A DNA stretch of 64,000 bases from Ligustrum vulgare (GCA_963555705.1 OY743172.1:23373446-23437445), one strand, 5' to 3'; positions 43,301 through 55,036 are shown, counted from the stretch's first letter. The notes: generated by a model from the letters alone, not told the origin. Program-made: numbers and translations.

Positions 43301-46294
43301 CAAAAACAAGTTTTGAGCACTAACTCTGGTTCTAATCTTTAATCTCAGCCTGTGACACAGAGCTTTCCCTTTTTAACTTAATTGTTTGTTGTAGCTCTTA
43401 ATTGCTATCATTCTCTGATTTAAGAATCTTTGCACTCCTTTTCTACTAACATAGTGGATTTTCCAAGTCTATCCTATGTCACTTTGAGTTATTCGGTATC
43501 TCTTGCACGTAGAAATAGTTTATGTACTCGTTTCTCGTTATATCCATGTGCTTCAAGAAACATCCATCTAATCTTTTTTCTTGAACTTATTCATCCTTTT
43601 TTTCTGAAGATTATTTGTTTCTAATGTGTATACTTTCCAGAACCTTATTATGCTGGAGAACGTGTTCTGCATTCCACTCCTGATGTTTCAAAAATCCAGA
43701 AGCATCCTAATTTCAGCGAGGCAAGTAATTTTGGTGGACACAATCTTTCACTCAATTAGAAAATGTCAATGATTTGATTTTATAAGATTTATTTTGTTTT
43801 CTTTCAATTTAGGAATATGAATACAATTACACCGACTCTCATAATACCGACATGGATGGAACAAATTTAAAAACGATACATGGGTCTGAAATTTCTGGTA
43901 GTTACCTCCAGCAGAAGTTCAAGATGAAGGCTAATACGTTGGAACCTAGGATTAACTCACCAGTATATTTGCCAGAAGGTTCTAGAAGATATATGCCAGG
44001 CTATGAAAGTAGGGACAGTTATCGAACGAGGCCCCAACATAGTGTTGAAGTGATGAGAATGGATTATGTTTCTATCCATCCTCATCTGCAAACCTATGGT
44101 GGGAAAGGGAGAGGGGAATGGACTGAGCCCTTGTTCAATAAGTATAATGATGTAGGCCCAAAGGTTTCCTGTGGAGATATCATTGAATTCACGCCTTCAA
44201 ATTTGACCATTACGGGAAACAAATATCACAATTCTGAAGACAAAGGAATGCCAAGAAGAACGATAAAGGTTTAAACTTAATTTGCGTATTCCTGCCAATT
44301 GCTGTGCAGTTTTTGGATCTTCTGCTGATGTTTTGTTATTGGACAATGATGTATAGGATGCCAAAGTTTACAGAGAGAGGATAACAAATGAAATTTGTGA
44401 GCTGGCTGAGGTTAAACTTTCCCCGAATGGGACGAGTGTGAGTTTTGTGCTCATGTAATGATTTTTTTGCAGGGGTATTTTTTGTTTTATCTGTTTAACA
44501 TTTTTTCATAAATGCAGACTTCAAAAAGAGTTAGAGATGAATTTTCTAAGCAACTGAATGCGAAGAAGCTGTCTGTGGTAGATACCCATCCATGCACATA
44601 TCAACTCCCAAGGTTTGAACTAATATGCTTCCTTAATTTGGCTGCTGGATTTTGATGATTTTAAGAGCATCATTGCATTTTTAGACTTTTATGTGCCTGA
44701 ATTCTGTCCCTAATTAGTTCCTTCTACAAGCCTCAACTGATATCTAAACGTGTTTAATCCTACACGTGTTGATATCTAATTCTGCCCTCTATAATAGTGC
44801 TATCACTTCGACTGATGTGGACACGTCTCTATCATTGTGAAAGAAGTAATGAAAGGGAAGCCGGGGGATGAAATGTGTGTGCTGTTGCCTATATAAATAT
44901 CAGAGAGGCAGCAATGTGTTCAGTGAACCTTCATGTCTAAAACCTTTTGCTGTTAAGTGTGGGGAAATCATTTAATTATTTAAATAATGTTTTCAACATG
45001 CTTCTTCTCATGCACGTCTTATGCATTTTTTTATCAAAGGCCTGGCATGTGGACAATTTTCATAAATGGGCCATGGCGAGACTCAAATTTAGGACTTTTT
45101 GACTTTTGTATGCCCTGATACCATGTTAAGCCTTTTCATTTGAAAGTTTAAGCTCTTAGTGCCTGTTTGATGTAGATAGTTTTTTAGAAATTTTGGGTTG
45201 TTGGGAGAATATGTGGTTGAAAAGTGATTGAAAAGTGTGAAAAGTCGTGAGTCCCATAAAAATGTGTGATTGAAAATGAGTTTGAGGGAAAAATTGTAGA
45301 AAGTGCCTTCGACCAAACAAGCACTTAGAAAGGGGAGACATCTAATTTAAGTTATGTTTTCAACAACATTCTAGACGCAGATCAATCTCTATAGGAATGT
45401 TAGTTCTTAATGTTCATAGATCTGAATATACCCTTTGATGATGAATTCTAGAAGCATTTTTTCATTCTTACATTAATAGATACTAGAATGGATGGTTCTG
45501 TAAATTTCTTCAATTTCCCGATAAACGAAAATACAGCCAATAGTGTTTTATATGCATATAGCCCATAGGTAGAGTCCCCTTTCCTTCCCTTCCCTTGCTC
45601 AAGCACATCCAAATAAATTTCCAGATTAATCACTTGGTGGAACTCCAAAAGAGGACATAATCACTGTGGGAATAACATAACTATTAAAAGAAACAACCAA
45701 TAGAGTTTATTGAGATATTGATTACCACATGAAATTGTTGAACCACTTTATGTGAAAGCTATGTTGTAAGGAGAGGAATACATTATAGCATCGATTTGAA
45801 GAACTACATTTCACAAACCCAAGGGACATATAAATTTATTTTAGTTTAGCGCTCAACGCTCCCCCTTACACGGAGGTTGAATTAATTTTCACCAAAACGC
45901 CTAAAGCGCAAAATTTTCACAAACAGTATGCATGCACGAGGACCTTTAGATCCCCACTGCCCCAAACCACCAATACTCATAAATACATCAAGTGCGTGAT
46001 CTTTAGTCTAGTGTTGGTGAACATAAAACGTGTGATCGCACCATTTGGTAGAAAACACGAGTGTCCCTATAATGAATTAAGGGATTGTGGGACATGTGGC
46101 GCTTTTGCACACTTTACATAAATGTTGTGTGCATGCGATACTGGAATGGCACTTGTTTGTATGTATAGTTCTCGGAATGGAGCAATATTTTTGCTAACGT
46201 TGCACATATATTAATATGCTTTAGGTCTCTGGCTGAGTTTCCGTCTAGTTCCAGTGAAGATGATGGAGGTGCAGAAACGAGTTCCATGGATTGA
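40385..46294 (+). CDS. homeodomain transcription-factor-like protein, eight exons
   Basis: The coding exons are 40385-40394, 41741-41860, 41958-42605, 43641-43720, 43813-44268, 44357-44437, 44518-44612 and 46225-46294. They total 1560 nt, a 519-residue protein. The first coding exon (ATGGAAGAAG) is only 10 nt and joins in frame to VNHLETCEM. Residues about 24-81 form a homeodomain: KKRTVKTRAQVDSLEKFY, then QLAESLGLSEKQISGWF and CHRRLKDKR (helix 3). The WFCHRRLKDK form is that of plant DDT/RINGLET-type homeodomain proteins, but no DDT domain follows. The rest is low-complexity and ends acidic (SSSSEDDGGAETSSMD). It probably acts in the nucleus as a DNA-binding protein. All junctions are GT-AG except the GC donor at 43721. 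Confidence 0.82.
40648..40682. repeat. CA microsatellite in intron 1
   Basis: An interrupted CA run with CCCACAC and GCACGCAC variants, inside the 1346-bp first intron of the homeodomain gene. Confidence 0.85.
45159..45324. mobile_element. Tourist-like MITE in the last intron
   Basis: The 166-bp element has termini GTGCCTGTTTGAT and ATCAAACAGGCAC-like ends (right end CCAAACAAGCAC) and is flanked by TTA (45156-45158, 45325-45327). It is an inverted relative of 14331-14495 with the same length and interior. It lies in intron 7 (44613-46224) of the homeodomain gene. Confidence 0.8.
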
Positions 46295-46962
46295 TACTGG
46301 CAATTGATGGGAGAAAAATACAGGACGGAGTCCCAAGGCTGTGTTGTTGAGTACTCAGCTCTAATGTGTCAAGTAAAAGGTGCTACAACTTTGTTAAGTG
46401 TAAATGCATTATGACCTTAGGAATGTAGTTGTAATTATTGTGAGAGACTGTTAGAGACAGGGCTTCAACTTTCAGAAAATTATCCAAAATATATTCAAAA
46501 GCAGATTCTTAGTCTTAGAGAAGTAGCATTTTTCTTGATTTTTTGAAAGCCTGCCTAACGATTCTGAATTTGTCCGTTTCGCTTAGTAGTTTTCAGTTTT
46601 TGTACAGATTTGAGTTTTATTGGAAGAACTTGGTTGTGTTTTCAAGGTTGATTCAGAATTCTCTCTTTTGGTGGATGCGATTGCACTATTGTATGTAAAT
46701 TATTTTAGGTAATTTATTTATTTATATATTTTTTTTCATTTTTTTTTTGGAACAATTATCATCAAAAAGATAAAAATAAAAATACTGGCAAAATTTGCAG
46801 TTGCAGGTAAATTAACTGATGGAAATAGTTTGGGTTTTCAATAGTTTTATATGTAAATTATTCTATGAAATTTTAACAAAATTATATTTATTTTATTTCT
46901 TCATTATAGAATCACATGTTTCATTGTTGTTTCCTTACAGCTCAAAAAAATCGATGTTTTAA
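46295..46962 (+). other. 3' untranslated region and flank of the homeodomain gene
   Basis: Follows the TGA at 46292-46294. It is T-rich, with no reading frame of interest. The exact polyadenylation site is not clear. Confidence 0.45.
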
Positions 46963-47134
46963 GGGCTTGTTTGGTTCCAACATATGTTTTTTCAAATTTT
47001 CCACAAATTAATTTTTAATCACATATTTATATAAGGTTCATTACTTTTCAACCATGTATTCTCCTCAAAACTAAGAAATCCTCGGAAACTTGAAAAAGGA
47101 TTGGGATCTACGGGCTTTTAGTCAAACATGCTTT
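46963..47134. mobile_element. degenerate Tourist-like MITE
   Basis: Begins GGGCTTGTTTGGTTCC and ends with AGTCAAACATGCTTTAGG. The length, about 172 bp, and the interior (CACATATTTATATAAGGTTC, ACTTTTCAACCATGTATTCTC) resemble the two better copies. The flanking trinucleotides are not identical, so this copy is older or altered. Confidence 0.5.
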
Positions 47135-48153
47135 AGGCTGTACCCCAATAAAAATTTACAGGAAATATATATATAAGGAGTTATTGCTTTCCTATAACTG
47201 AAAATCATTACTGACAACAACAAAAAAAGGGAAAATTATTACTTGTACAAATAAAATGTACAAATAAGTGTACAAACAATGATATGTTTATTTTATGGGA
47301 GTTGATTTTTTAAGGGATGTGATATATAAGTAACAGATTCTTGCCACATACTATTTGTAAACCTTTTTGAACACTTATGATTTCTTATTTGTCCATGTAG
47401 CATTTTTCAAAAAAAATAGCCGTCCGAGTTCGTTTACCGTTGAAATTTGAAAAAAATTAATTTCCTGGATAAGCAATGCGTTATCTGTTATACTTCTCGA
47501 TCCTATCAAAACTTAATAATGTTAGATTAATTCATAATATTATTATATCCAAGTAAATGCCACTTTTGTTTAATAAGTCAACTTTTTAAACAAAATTAAT
47601 TACATGGATATACATAAGTTTTCATGAGGTCTAAAAAAATTGTGAGAAAATCAGATTAAGTGCAAGCATATATATAATATAATATAATTTGTGAAGATGG
47701 ACAAAGTAACAAATGCGAATTAAGTTTATATTCAATGACAAACTGGAAACTTAAATGAAATTCAACAAAAAGTTTGGTGATCATCAATAAATTTAATTCG
47801 ATTGATAAAAGGCAAAATTACATACATATTAAAAAAATGAGCATGCATGTTACATATTTATTTAAGGAATTGATTTAGTGACCACAATGAGCACATTTTA
47901 TGGTACCCACAATTGATTTGATGTTGCCATATGTTCCAATATATATATATATAGGGACACGTAGTAATATCATAATCACAGTGGCCATATTTTATGGTGT
48001 TCACTGTGGACATTAAATTGAGATTGTATTTATTTATGTGCAAGTTAGGTCTTTCTAATAGGTCATGTTTTTTCGTTCAAGTGCAGGTTACATATTTCTT
48101 AATTCCATCAATGGAAGAAGGTATTTTTTTTCTTTATGTAGAAGACTTGTTCC
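47135..48153. other. AT-rich intergenic DNA
   Basis: No gene seen. A loosely repeated phrase (CACATTTTATGGTACCCACA near 47892 and CATATTTTATGGTGTTCACTG near 47986) flanks a short AT repeat at 47938-47953. Confidence 0.4.
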
Positions 48154-48303
48154 CCATAATTGGAATAATTACAGGGGTGCATTCTATCACTGAGCTAATA
48201 GCCCGTTGTGACTTGTGCGGGCCTCCAGCCATAATTGGAATAATTACAGGGATGCATTCCACCACTGAGCTAATAGCCCGTTGTGCGAGCCTCCAATTGG
48301 ACT
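48154..48303. repeat. 75-bp tandem duplication
   Basis: Two units starting CCATAATTGGAATAATTACA at 48154 and 48229. Each continues GGGTGCATTC-ATCACTGAGC-type sequence and GCCCGTTGTG, with a few differences. Confidence 0.75.
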
Positions 48304-48633
48304 CTGGAGGCTCGCTATGCCAAAAGAGAGAAACCCCAACCCTCTCGCCTCTCTTTCTTTTCTTTCTTTTTTCTTTTTTTTTTTCTCACCCTAACTATTA
48401 GTCTCTCTACTATAGGCATTATTTTTCTTTCTTTTAAAAAATAATTAAGAAATACTCATGGTAACCTTTCAAGCTGACGAAATCAGTAATATTATCCGTG
48501 AACGTATTCAACAATATAATAGAGAAGTAAAGATTGTAAATACTACTCTAAATGGAATTGAATGATTTTTTTTCCCCTTGAAATTTTATTTACATGGTTA
48601 TGAATGGGTTTGTACATTAAAATTTTAATTTAA

Positions 48634-48664
<31 letters not shown>

Positions 48665-48953
48665 TTTTGAGATTAACTTTAAGATATTAGCTCCCAAGAA
48701 AAGAAATATTAATATAAAATAAATAATTTTTAAAAAATGCAATTCAAATTACCAAAAGATTTATTCTTTGATAAAACAAGCAAAAATTAGCAAAGAAAGT
48801 AACAATGTGAAATAAGAGGGTCTTAATTCCTAGATAATTTGTGAGGAACAAGTTATTGTCAATAATGCTATTGAATCATTCTTACCAAATAGGCAAATAA
48901 CAACAGTCCAACACAAAAAAAATTTGTTGTTAATAAGTTAGTAATTCTCAATC
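48304..48953. other. intergenic DNA with ATT microsatellite
   Basis: A pyrimidine-rich stretch (48340-48390) and an ATT run at 48638-48664. No gene seen. Confidence 0.4.
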
Positions 48954-50577
48954 AGTGACGGATCCAGCCGAAGAGTCCAGCTATAGCGTTGACTTTGACT
49001 GTGGACCGTTGATTGACGAATGTCAACAGTTGAAATAGTGAGATTTTTTTGTATTATTTAATTAAATAATATTAAAATTTAATGAATAAGTATAGAAAAT
49101 AGAAAAACAATAAAAAGTCTTAATGAAATATATGAACATATAATCCAATACAAACCAAATAGATGCAAAATACATGACACTGATATCATTCGGTATCTAT
49201 TTTCTCGGACAACTGCATTCTTCGAGGTCTAATATTTTGGAAACGCTGTAATATTGCCTCATTCTTCGAGGTCCGATATTTCTCAGGTTGTTGCATTTCT
49301 CAAAAACTATATTATGAGCACTATCAACAAGACCCAGATGATCTCTCAGAATCTTTTTGTGACTCCAATCTCGAAACCCAGTCTTAGTGAACGCATGCCC
49401 ACCCCCTTGACTGCCTCTATCAGGCTTGAACAAATAGCAATACAAACAATACGCAGCATCATTTTATACACTGTACTCCAACCAATAAAATTCATTGAAG
49501 CATTCTTTCCTAAAACATCTATTATCACTTCTCATCTCTCTTCTAGGAAAGTTGTGTCCATGTGGTTGACAATGACCTTTATCTAAGTACGCCATCCTAA
49601 CATCGTCTCTAATGTTATAATCATATGACTCGATTGGTGGTCGTTTCCCTGGATCCGATACAAGTTCATCCATATTAAATTCAGTGTGAGGTTTACCAGT
49701 GTTATCAATGTCTAATAACTCATTTGGTCTACTAGAAGCAGTTGCGGGATCACTAGAACTAGATTCATTAGGTTGAAACTTTCGTTTTGGTTGAAAAAAC
49801 GTTCCTTAATCTGTAAGTCAATAATTACGATTCACAAATATTCATCAAATTTCAATAAATAGACACAATTCAAAAATTAGATGTTCAGCAAATCTCAACA
49901 ATTCACATTTAAAAAATTTCAAATAACACTTCAAAACTTAACTACTTATAACTTGAAATCATGAAATTAATCCACACATTACCTAAAGTAAAGGATAGCC
50001 ACACATTACCTTATTATTCAGAATCTGAGAATTAATCCAACTCTACAATCCAAGTCAGCTAGCCAAGTAGGAAGTAGCCAACTGCATCAAATTATCAATC
50101 CAAGATTATATTCAATATTAACTTAGATAGTTAGATGAAGATTATTAGTTATAACTTATAAATAACAAATACATAACCTTAAAAAAAAAAGTAAAAATTT
50201 AAACTCGCAGCTCAGTCACACGATCACAGTCACACCACTCACCACTCTCACCACACCACCAGTTGGTGGCAGTCACCAGCAGAGCAGGGACGGATCGGTC
50301 ACTGACTCATTGTCGATTTTCTAGACTGCAACTGGACTGGAGGGAGGCGCCGGACGGAGTCGACGTACTGAGGCTCGCAGCGGGGCGACTGGCGAGCGAG
50401 AGAGCAGCATACAGGGACGGAGGACTGAGATGAGGTGCGTATAGTTTGGGAAATTAGGGGTTTGGGTATTATTGGGTTGGGTAGGTTATTGGGTTTGAGT
50501 TATTTAAATGGGTTTCTAAAATCTAGACCAAAATCTGTCAGAAGCCTAAAAAAATTAAAAAAAATTTTAATTCAGTC
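48954..50577 (-). mobile_element. hAT-like element remnant with TTF-type zinc-finger transposase
   Basis: The left end CAGTGACGGATCCAG is the usual terminus of plant hAT-like elements whose transposase starts with a TTF-type zinc finger. The matching inverted right end was not found, so boundaries to the right are uncertain. The coding remnant lies at 49197-49812 on the minus strand. The GC-rich stretch 50200-50420 would be its 5' leader. Confidence 0.5.
49197..49812 (-). pseudogene. TTF-type (ZMYM1-like) hAT transposase, N-terminal fragment
   Basis: One frame runs from about 49812: FFQPKRKFQPNESSSS, DELVSDPGKRPPIESYD, GHNFPRREMRSDNRCF, WLEYS, then TAA at 49464-49466, then AAYCLYCYLFKPDRGSQGGG, FTKTGFRDWSHKK and HNIVFEKCNNLRN. 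This is the TTF zinc-finger segment shared by plant hAT-like proteins annotated as zinc finger MYM-type 1-like. After NLRN the sequence no longer fits. An internal duplication of ATTCTTCGAGGTC (49215 and 49262) marks the break. The RNase H-like catalytic core is absent. Confidence 0.65.
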
Positions 50578-50615
50578 GTCCGACGAGCTAGCGCGGCCGC
50601 ACTAGCTCGTCGGAC
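50578..50615. repeat. GC-rich perfect palindrome
   Basis: The 14-bp arms GTCCGACGAGCTAG (50578-50591) and CTAGCTCGTCGGAC (50602-50615) are separated by a 10-nt loop containing a NotI-like GCGGCCGC. They stand out from the AT-rich surroundings. Confidence 0.9.
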
Positions 50616-51190
50616 ATATCTGTGTTCAACATATTCTCTCTGTGTAGGTAAATTAACATCGACGATATCAGTACCAATAGAGAACTTCCATTGGACCAAC
50701 GAAAATAATGGCTATATTATTTTTTTTCTTTCTGAACTCGTTTAGCCCTAAAAAATAGGTCATTTCTAATAAATTTTGAAAAAAAATTGATCAAACTTGT
50801 GATCAAAAAAATTGACTGAGGTCGTGGATCCAACAAAATGTACGTGGGTGTTAAAATTATTGCTGACTTTAAATTAATTCTTTTTAGTTAAATCAATGTC
50901 GAAACTAAATTTGTATGGCCAATATGGTGAACATATAAATTTAAACACCTATGCATGTATATTCATGTACAACAGTGATACACGTACAGACATGTAACTT
51001 GTGAAGGCTACATACTGTAGCAACTAGTGGGTAATAAAATTATTATCTACCGCAATAACCTGTATAGTACAGTTCTCCACATTAAGCATTTTTCATGTAA
51101 GTAGCCGCAAAATTTTTAACAAGTCATGCAGTAAAGCTGTTCAAAGCCACAATTACTGACCATCACAGACTTTCTCAAGTTCGCATACCT
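50616..51190. other. upstream region of the DUF4228 gene
   Basis: AT-rich promoter-side sequence without other recognisable elements. Confidence 0.4.
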
Positions 51191-51192
51191 CT

Positions 51193-51200
51193 CTATTTAT
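51193..51200 (+). promoter_or_regulatory. TATA box of the DUF4228 gene
   Basis: TATTTATA lies about 50 nt upstream of the ATG in a CT-rich context, at a sensible distance for a short 5' leader. Confidence 0.5.
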
Positions 51201-51247
51201 ACGACTACCAACCATATTTTCCAACTTCATATACTTTTCTCTTGATA

Positions 51248-51880
51248 ATGGGAAATGCAATATCTCCTTGTTGTCAACCAGAATCAACTTTATCTGTTAA
51301 GCTAATATTTTACGACGGCTCCACAAGAATTATCACCGGAAAACGAGTCATCGCCGGAGAAATAATGTTCGAGTTCCCGGAATATGTGGTTTGCCATGCA
51401 GACTCATTCTTTATAGGCCACCCAGTCCCTGCACTCGCCATTGATGATGAGCTCATGAAAGGCCAAACCTACTTTGTTCTTCCGATTGCTTGCTTCACAC
51501 GCAATGTCCTATCATCTTCTTGTTTGGCTGCCTTGGGATCCAAGTACCCTAAACCTACTGGCATCAATTTTAAGGACTGTCCGTTTGAATATTTGAAGGG
51601 TTCGAACGGAAGGGTTTTGATCAAAGTCATGCCTGAATTCATTACCAAACTCATTACAAAAGAACAGGAAATTGGCAATGATCATGAATTGAATAATTCT
51701 GTAGAGAATAGTTTTTTATGCAGTACCCCGGAATTGCAGAAGCATTATGATCAATTGGTTGGGTGTAGTAGAGATCATGTATGGTCACCCAGTCTTGAGA
51801 CAATTTCAGAATACAAAATCAGATATTCTCCGTGCAGATTTATAGGGGTGGAATGGAAGCAGAGAGAGACTGAAGGTTGA
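51248..51880 (+). CDS. DUF4228 / PADRE domain protein
   Basis: Single-exon gene of 210 residues. I place the start at ATG 51248-51250, which gives MGNAISPCCQPE. The MGN start with Cys at positions 9 and 10 suggests N-myristoylation and palmitoylation, hence membrane attachment; this is known for part of the family. The N-terminal VKLIFYDGSTRIITG and the later DELMKGQTYFVLP are hallmarks of the PADRE (DUF4228) domain of small plant proteins often induced by pathogens or abiotic stress. Their biochemical role is unknown. The C-terminus ends EYKIRYSPCRFIGVEWKQ, also a family pattern. Length is normal. No introns or lesions. Confidence 0.85.
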   Translation: MGNAISPCCQPESTLSVKLIFYDGSTRIITGKRVIAGEIMFEFPEYVVCHADSFFIGHPVPALAIDDELMKGQTYFVLPIACFTRNVLSSSCLAALGSKYPKPTGINFKDCPFEYLKGSNGRVLIKVMPEFITKLITKEQEIGNDHELNNSVENSFLCSTPELQKHYDQLVGCSRDHVWSPSLETISEYKIRYSPCRFIGVEWKQRETEG

Positions 51881-53672
51881 TATTCTTAAATTACTGGAAT
51901 TAATTCGTGGAGTTCATTTATTTCTATGATTGAGATTTAATCTAAGACTGAACCCTTTATTCTGAAATTATTGGCTTCAAATTATGTTCATGTGTTGTAC
52001 GTATATATTAACATTTTCACACATGGTGTATTGTGTGTATGTGTATATATATAAGTATGGATTTTCAATTAATACGTCATAGGTTTATATATTGCATTTT
52101 AGGAAGGAAAAAGCCCAGTGTATAGAATTCTATACTTACAGGATACTCACTGTAGCAGTGAATAGTGATTTTACTGTTTACTGCTACAGTGATGCTGCAG
52201 TGTGTATCTTGTAAATACGGAATCTGTACATCTAGCATTTCTGAGTTAGGAAAGGATTCTTGTCGTTTCGAATGTTAGGATATTTGGGAGAGAAGAATTC
52301 ATTCTTCCTGATTTTTGTAAATAGGTGATTGCCACACTAGATGCCACACCTTCACATGTCTGTGTGTGAGACCTCTTTCATAATGAGCAGCACCACCTCC
52401 TACGTGAGGAGAGGTGACACCCGATGTGACACAGTGTGGTAGAATAACATTAGTGCATTACTCATAAAATTATCTTCGTTTTAAACCAATTGCACAATTG
52501 CATTTTGTTGTGATCCTTTTCTCTATTCCCTTAGCTATCCGTTCAATAATTAAATCATGACACTTCATAACTACAATTTTAGGAGTAAAAAATTTGTATA
52601 TATAAACTATGCAAATTATTCTTAAGAAATGACCCTTCATTAATATTAAATAAAAATCGATAACAGTAAATTATCATTATTTTATAACTCGGCCGATTTA
52701 TAAATCACTTTCTAAATTAGAATTATTGTTAGTTCAGATATTCCAACTTGATGGGAATCACGAATCAAGAGCTAGATTGATCCATTTCCACTAAAGATTT
52801 TTTGTGATTCAAGCACCAATTATAGTAAAACAGATACGAATTAGAGATCTTTAGACGTTGAAGTCGCGAAAAGCTGGGCTTCTATTTTGAGTTACAACTT
52901 CTTCCTTTTTATAGGCATAATTTCTAGCCAAGTCCACTAGAAATTAAATGATTCGTAAACAAGAGTAGCGGAAATGGAATATAGCTTTTCTATGTAAAAC
53001 CCATTCGCCCGACGAGATTCAATCTGACCATAGGTCTCCAACGTCGATTTTTTATTGTAGTGTGTTTGAGAATTGAGACCCATTTTTCTTTAAATTGTGT
53101 TTTGTAATGGTGGTTTTTTTATTTTTTTATTTTTTGTTAAAGAGTAGGAAAAAATATAAACTTGCGCGAAAAATTATATTATTGAAAGATGTGTGGATGA
53201 AAATGAGTTTTTGAGAATTAATGAGTTTTCAAATAACCGGGGGTCCAACGGGGGCTATGTTCACTGCCCAAACATTTTTACCGACCACTTATAAAGCTAT
53301 ATTAGTAAAACAAAGGGTACCCTAATGGAATTTTGCACTGAGACTGTCGAGGTGCCCAACTTTTTAATCTTACTTAAGAACGTGGATTTTCAAAAAATAA
53401 ACGACGAGAAGTGATGATTGTCTAAATTGTGGGGGAAGTAATTAGACTTTTTTTCTTGTACAGAATGAAAGGTGGGCCGGGTTTAGGGTTTACTGCTTCA
53501 AAGGTTATATAAAATTTTGTGTATTCATGAATTTGATCACGCGTCTTCAAAAAGTTACACACAGTTCAATAAAAAATGTACAAATTTTATCAATTGAAGC
53601 ACACATTCATTGAACCCTCTCCCTTATTTATCAACTTCCATGTACATATTCATTAAAAAAAAAAAAAAAAAA
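51881..53672. other. intergenic DNA with small foldback sequence
   Basis: Contains the inverted repeat at 52148-52191. A second, weaker foldback lies at 52338-52442 (CCACACTAGATGCCACACC against an inverted GGTGACACCCGATGTGACACAGTGTGG). Otherwise no gene or dated insertion recognised. Confidence 0.45.
52148..52191. repeat. foldback element core
   Basis: The arms CACTGTAGCAGTGAATAGT (52148-52166) and ACTGTTTACTGCTACAGTG (52173-52191) pair at 17 of 19 positions. The surrounding TTACAGGATAC and GTATCTTGTAA extend the symmetry outwards, consistent with a tiny MITE of about 100 bp. Confidence 0.65.
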
Positions 53673-53840
53673 TACTCTATGTCTCACAAAGATAGACTTA
53701 CTTCTATATTCATACGAATTAAGAAAACATAATTAATATATGTTGGAATTATAAATTTACCTACATTCTACCTAATATATCCCTATATTAAATAATAAGT
53801 TGTTCATATTTGTTGATAACAATGCATATTAAATAGGAGT

Positions 53841-54919
53841 TAGGGATGACAATAATACCCATGAACTCGATACCCGTTGGAGACCAGACATAAATGGACG
53901 GGGATTACCTGACTAAATGGGTTGTGGGTAGGATATGAAGGTAAACTTTGAAACCCAACATGGGTATATGTCGACGGAGCTAGGTTCTCAATTCAGTGGG
54001 GGCCAAAATTTTCAAATTGTGGGAGGTGGAGGCCCCCTCCCGGGCCGCCCCCGAAATTTTTTTGAACCAAAATGATTGACATTATGAAGCAACAAACCAA
54101 AAGATAAACTAAGTTAACTAACAAATAACAATTAACTAGTGTAAACTAGTAATTCACAAAAGAAAATACCTATAACTGAAAAGTAAATGTAAACTTTCAA
54201 TGTGAGAGATACTAGTAATAAATATTGTATTTACTTCTTGCATAAATATAATGATTGCAGAGAGAGAATTAAAATCAAAGGAAATAAATTCAAGATGTCA
54301 ATTCTTTCTCCTTTTTTTTTTTTTTTTGGAATCAAAAAAAAAAATTTTTTTTTTTACTCAAAATTTTTTTTTCAGTGGGGGCCATGGCCCCCACTGGGCC
54401 TATATGGCCTCCGTCCCTGTATGTCGAGTGTGAGTTTTACTACAATACCCATACCGAACCTGCATATCCATTAATTTTCTTAAAAAATTATAGAATTTAA
54501 AACAAAAGTAATTATGTAAAAAATAATAAATAAATTAAAAATAGAACTCAAATATCTATTGACATTGTTAACGTCTAAACCTTAATATGTTTAAACTATT
54601 AACTTTGTTAACGTCTAAAAAAATTGTTCAAATTTACTTGTTTAGTTTCAACATATAACAAGCTCTTTTAAGCCAAATTCAAGTGAAGCCTAACATTTAA
54701 CTGATTCAAGTTAATTCGGAGTACTTATAACCTATTTACAGCCTAAAAAAATAAAAAAAAAATTAGTAATGGATTTCAAATGGGTATAGAAGCAAACCCC
54801 TCTCCGCAATTCTTAAATGTATATATGAGTAGGGTATGAATGTTGTAAAGTTTTAGTTGGTAGTATATGAATTTGTCAAATTCGACCCATACTCGAGTCC
54901 CGACTCATTGTCATCTCTA
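53841..54919. mobile_element. hAT-type element inserted in the Stowaway
   Basis: Starts TAGGGATGACAAT and ends ATTGTCATCTCTA, good inverted termini. The 8-bp flanks ATAGGAGT (53833-53840) and ATAGGGAT (54920-54927) agree at six positions. The subterminal ACCCATACTCGAGTCCCGAC is typical of such elements. Confidence 0.75.
53975..54419. mobile_element. inner hAT-like element
   Basis: Flanked by a perfect 8-bp duplication TATGTCGA (53967-53974, 54420-54427). The right end GGCCTCCGTCCCTG is complete. The left end CGGAGCTAGG matches its inverse after loss of about four outer bases. The interior has GTGGGGGCC...GGCCCCCAC motifs and long T/A runs. It is inserted in the element at 53841-54919. Confidence 0.75.
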
Positions 54920-55036
54920 ATAGGGATATACTAGAAAATGAAGATATTAATATACTTTCAAAAAAGAAAGCGGTCTATCTTTATGGAACAAATAAAAAAG
55001 GAAAATAAATCTATCTTTGTGGGAACGGAGGGAGTA

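Larger units (their letters stand above)
53675..55034. mobile_element. Stowaway-like MITE carrying nested hAT elements
   Basis: The ends CTCTATGTCTCACAAAGATAG and, inverted, CTCCCTCCGTTCCCACAAAG with flanking TA (53673-53674, 55035-55036) mark a Stowaway. Its interior on both sides of the insertion matches the uninterrupted copy at 2514-2791 (TAGTTGTTCATATTTGTTGATAACA-like, then ATATTAATATACT). Confidence 0.82.

Noticed and set aside
53048..53245. Possible further Tourist MITE
   Set aside because: GTGTGTTTGAGAATTGAG and TTTTGAGAATTAATGAG are only weakly inverted and no target duplication could be seen.
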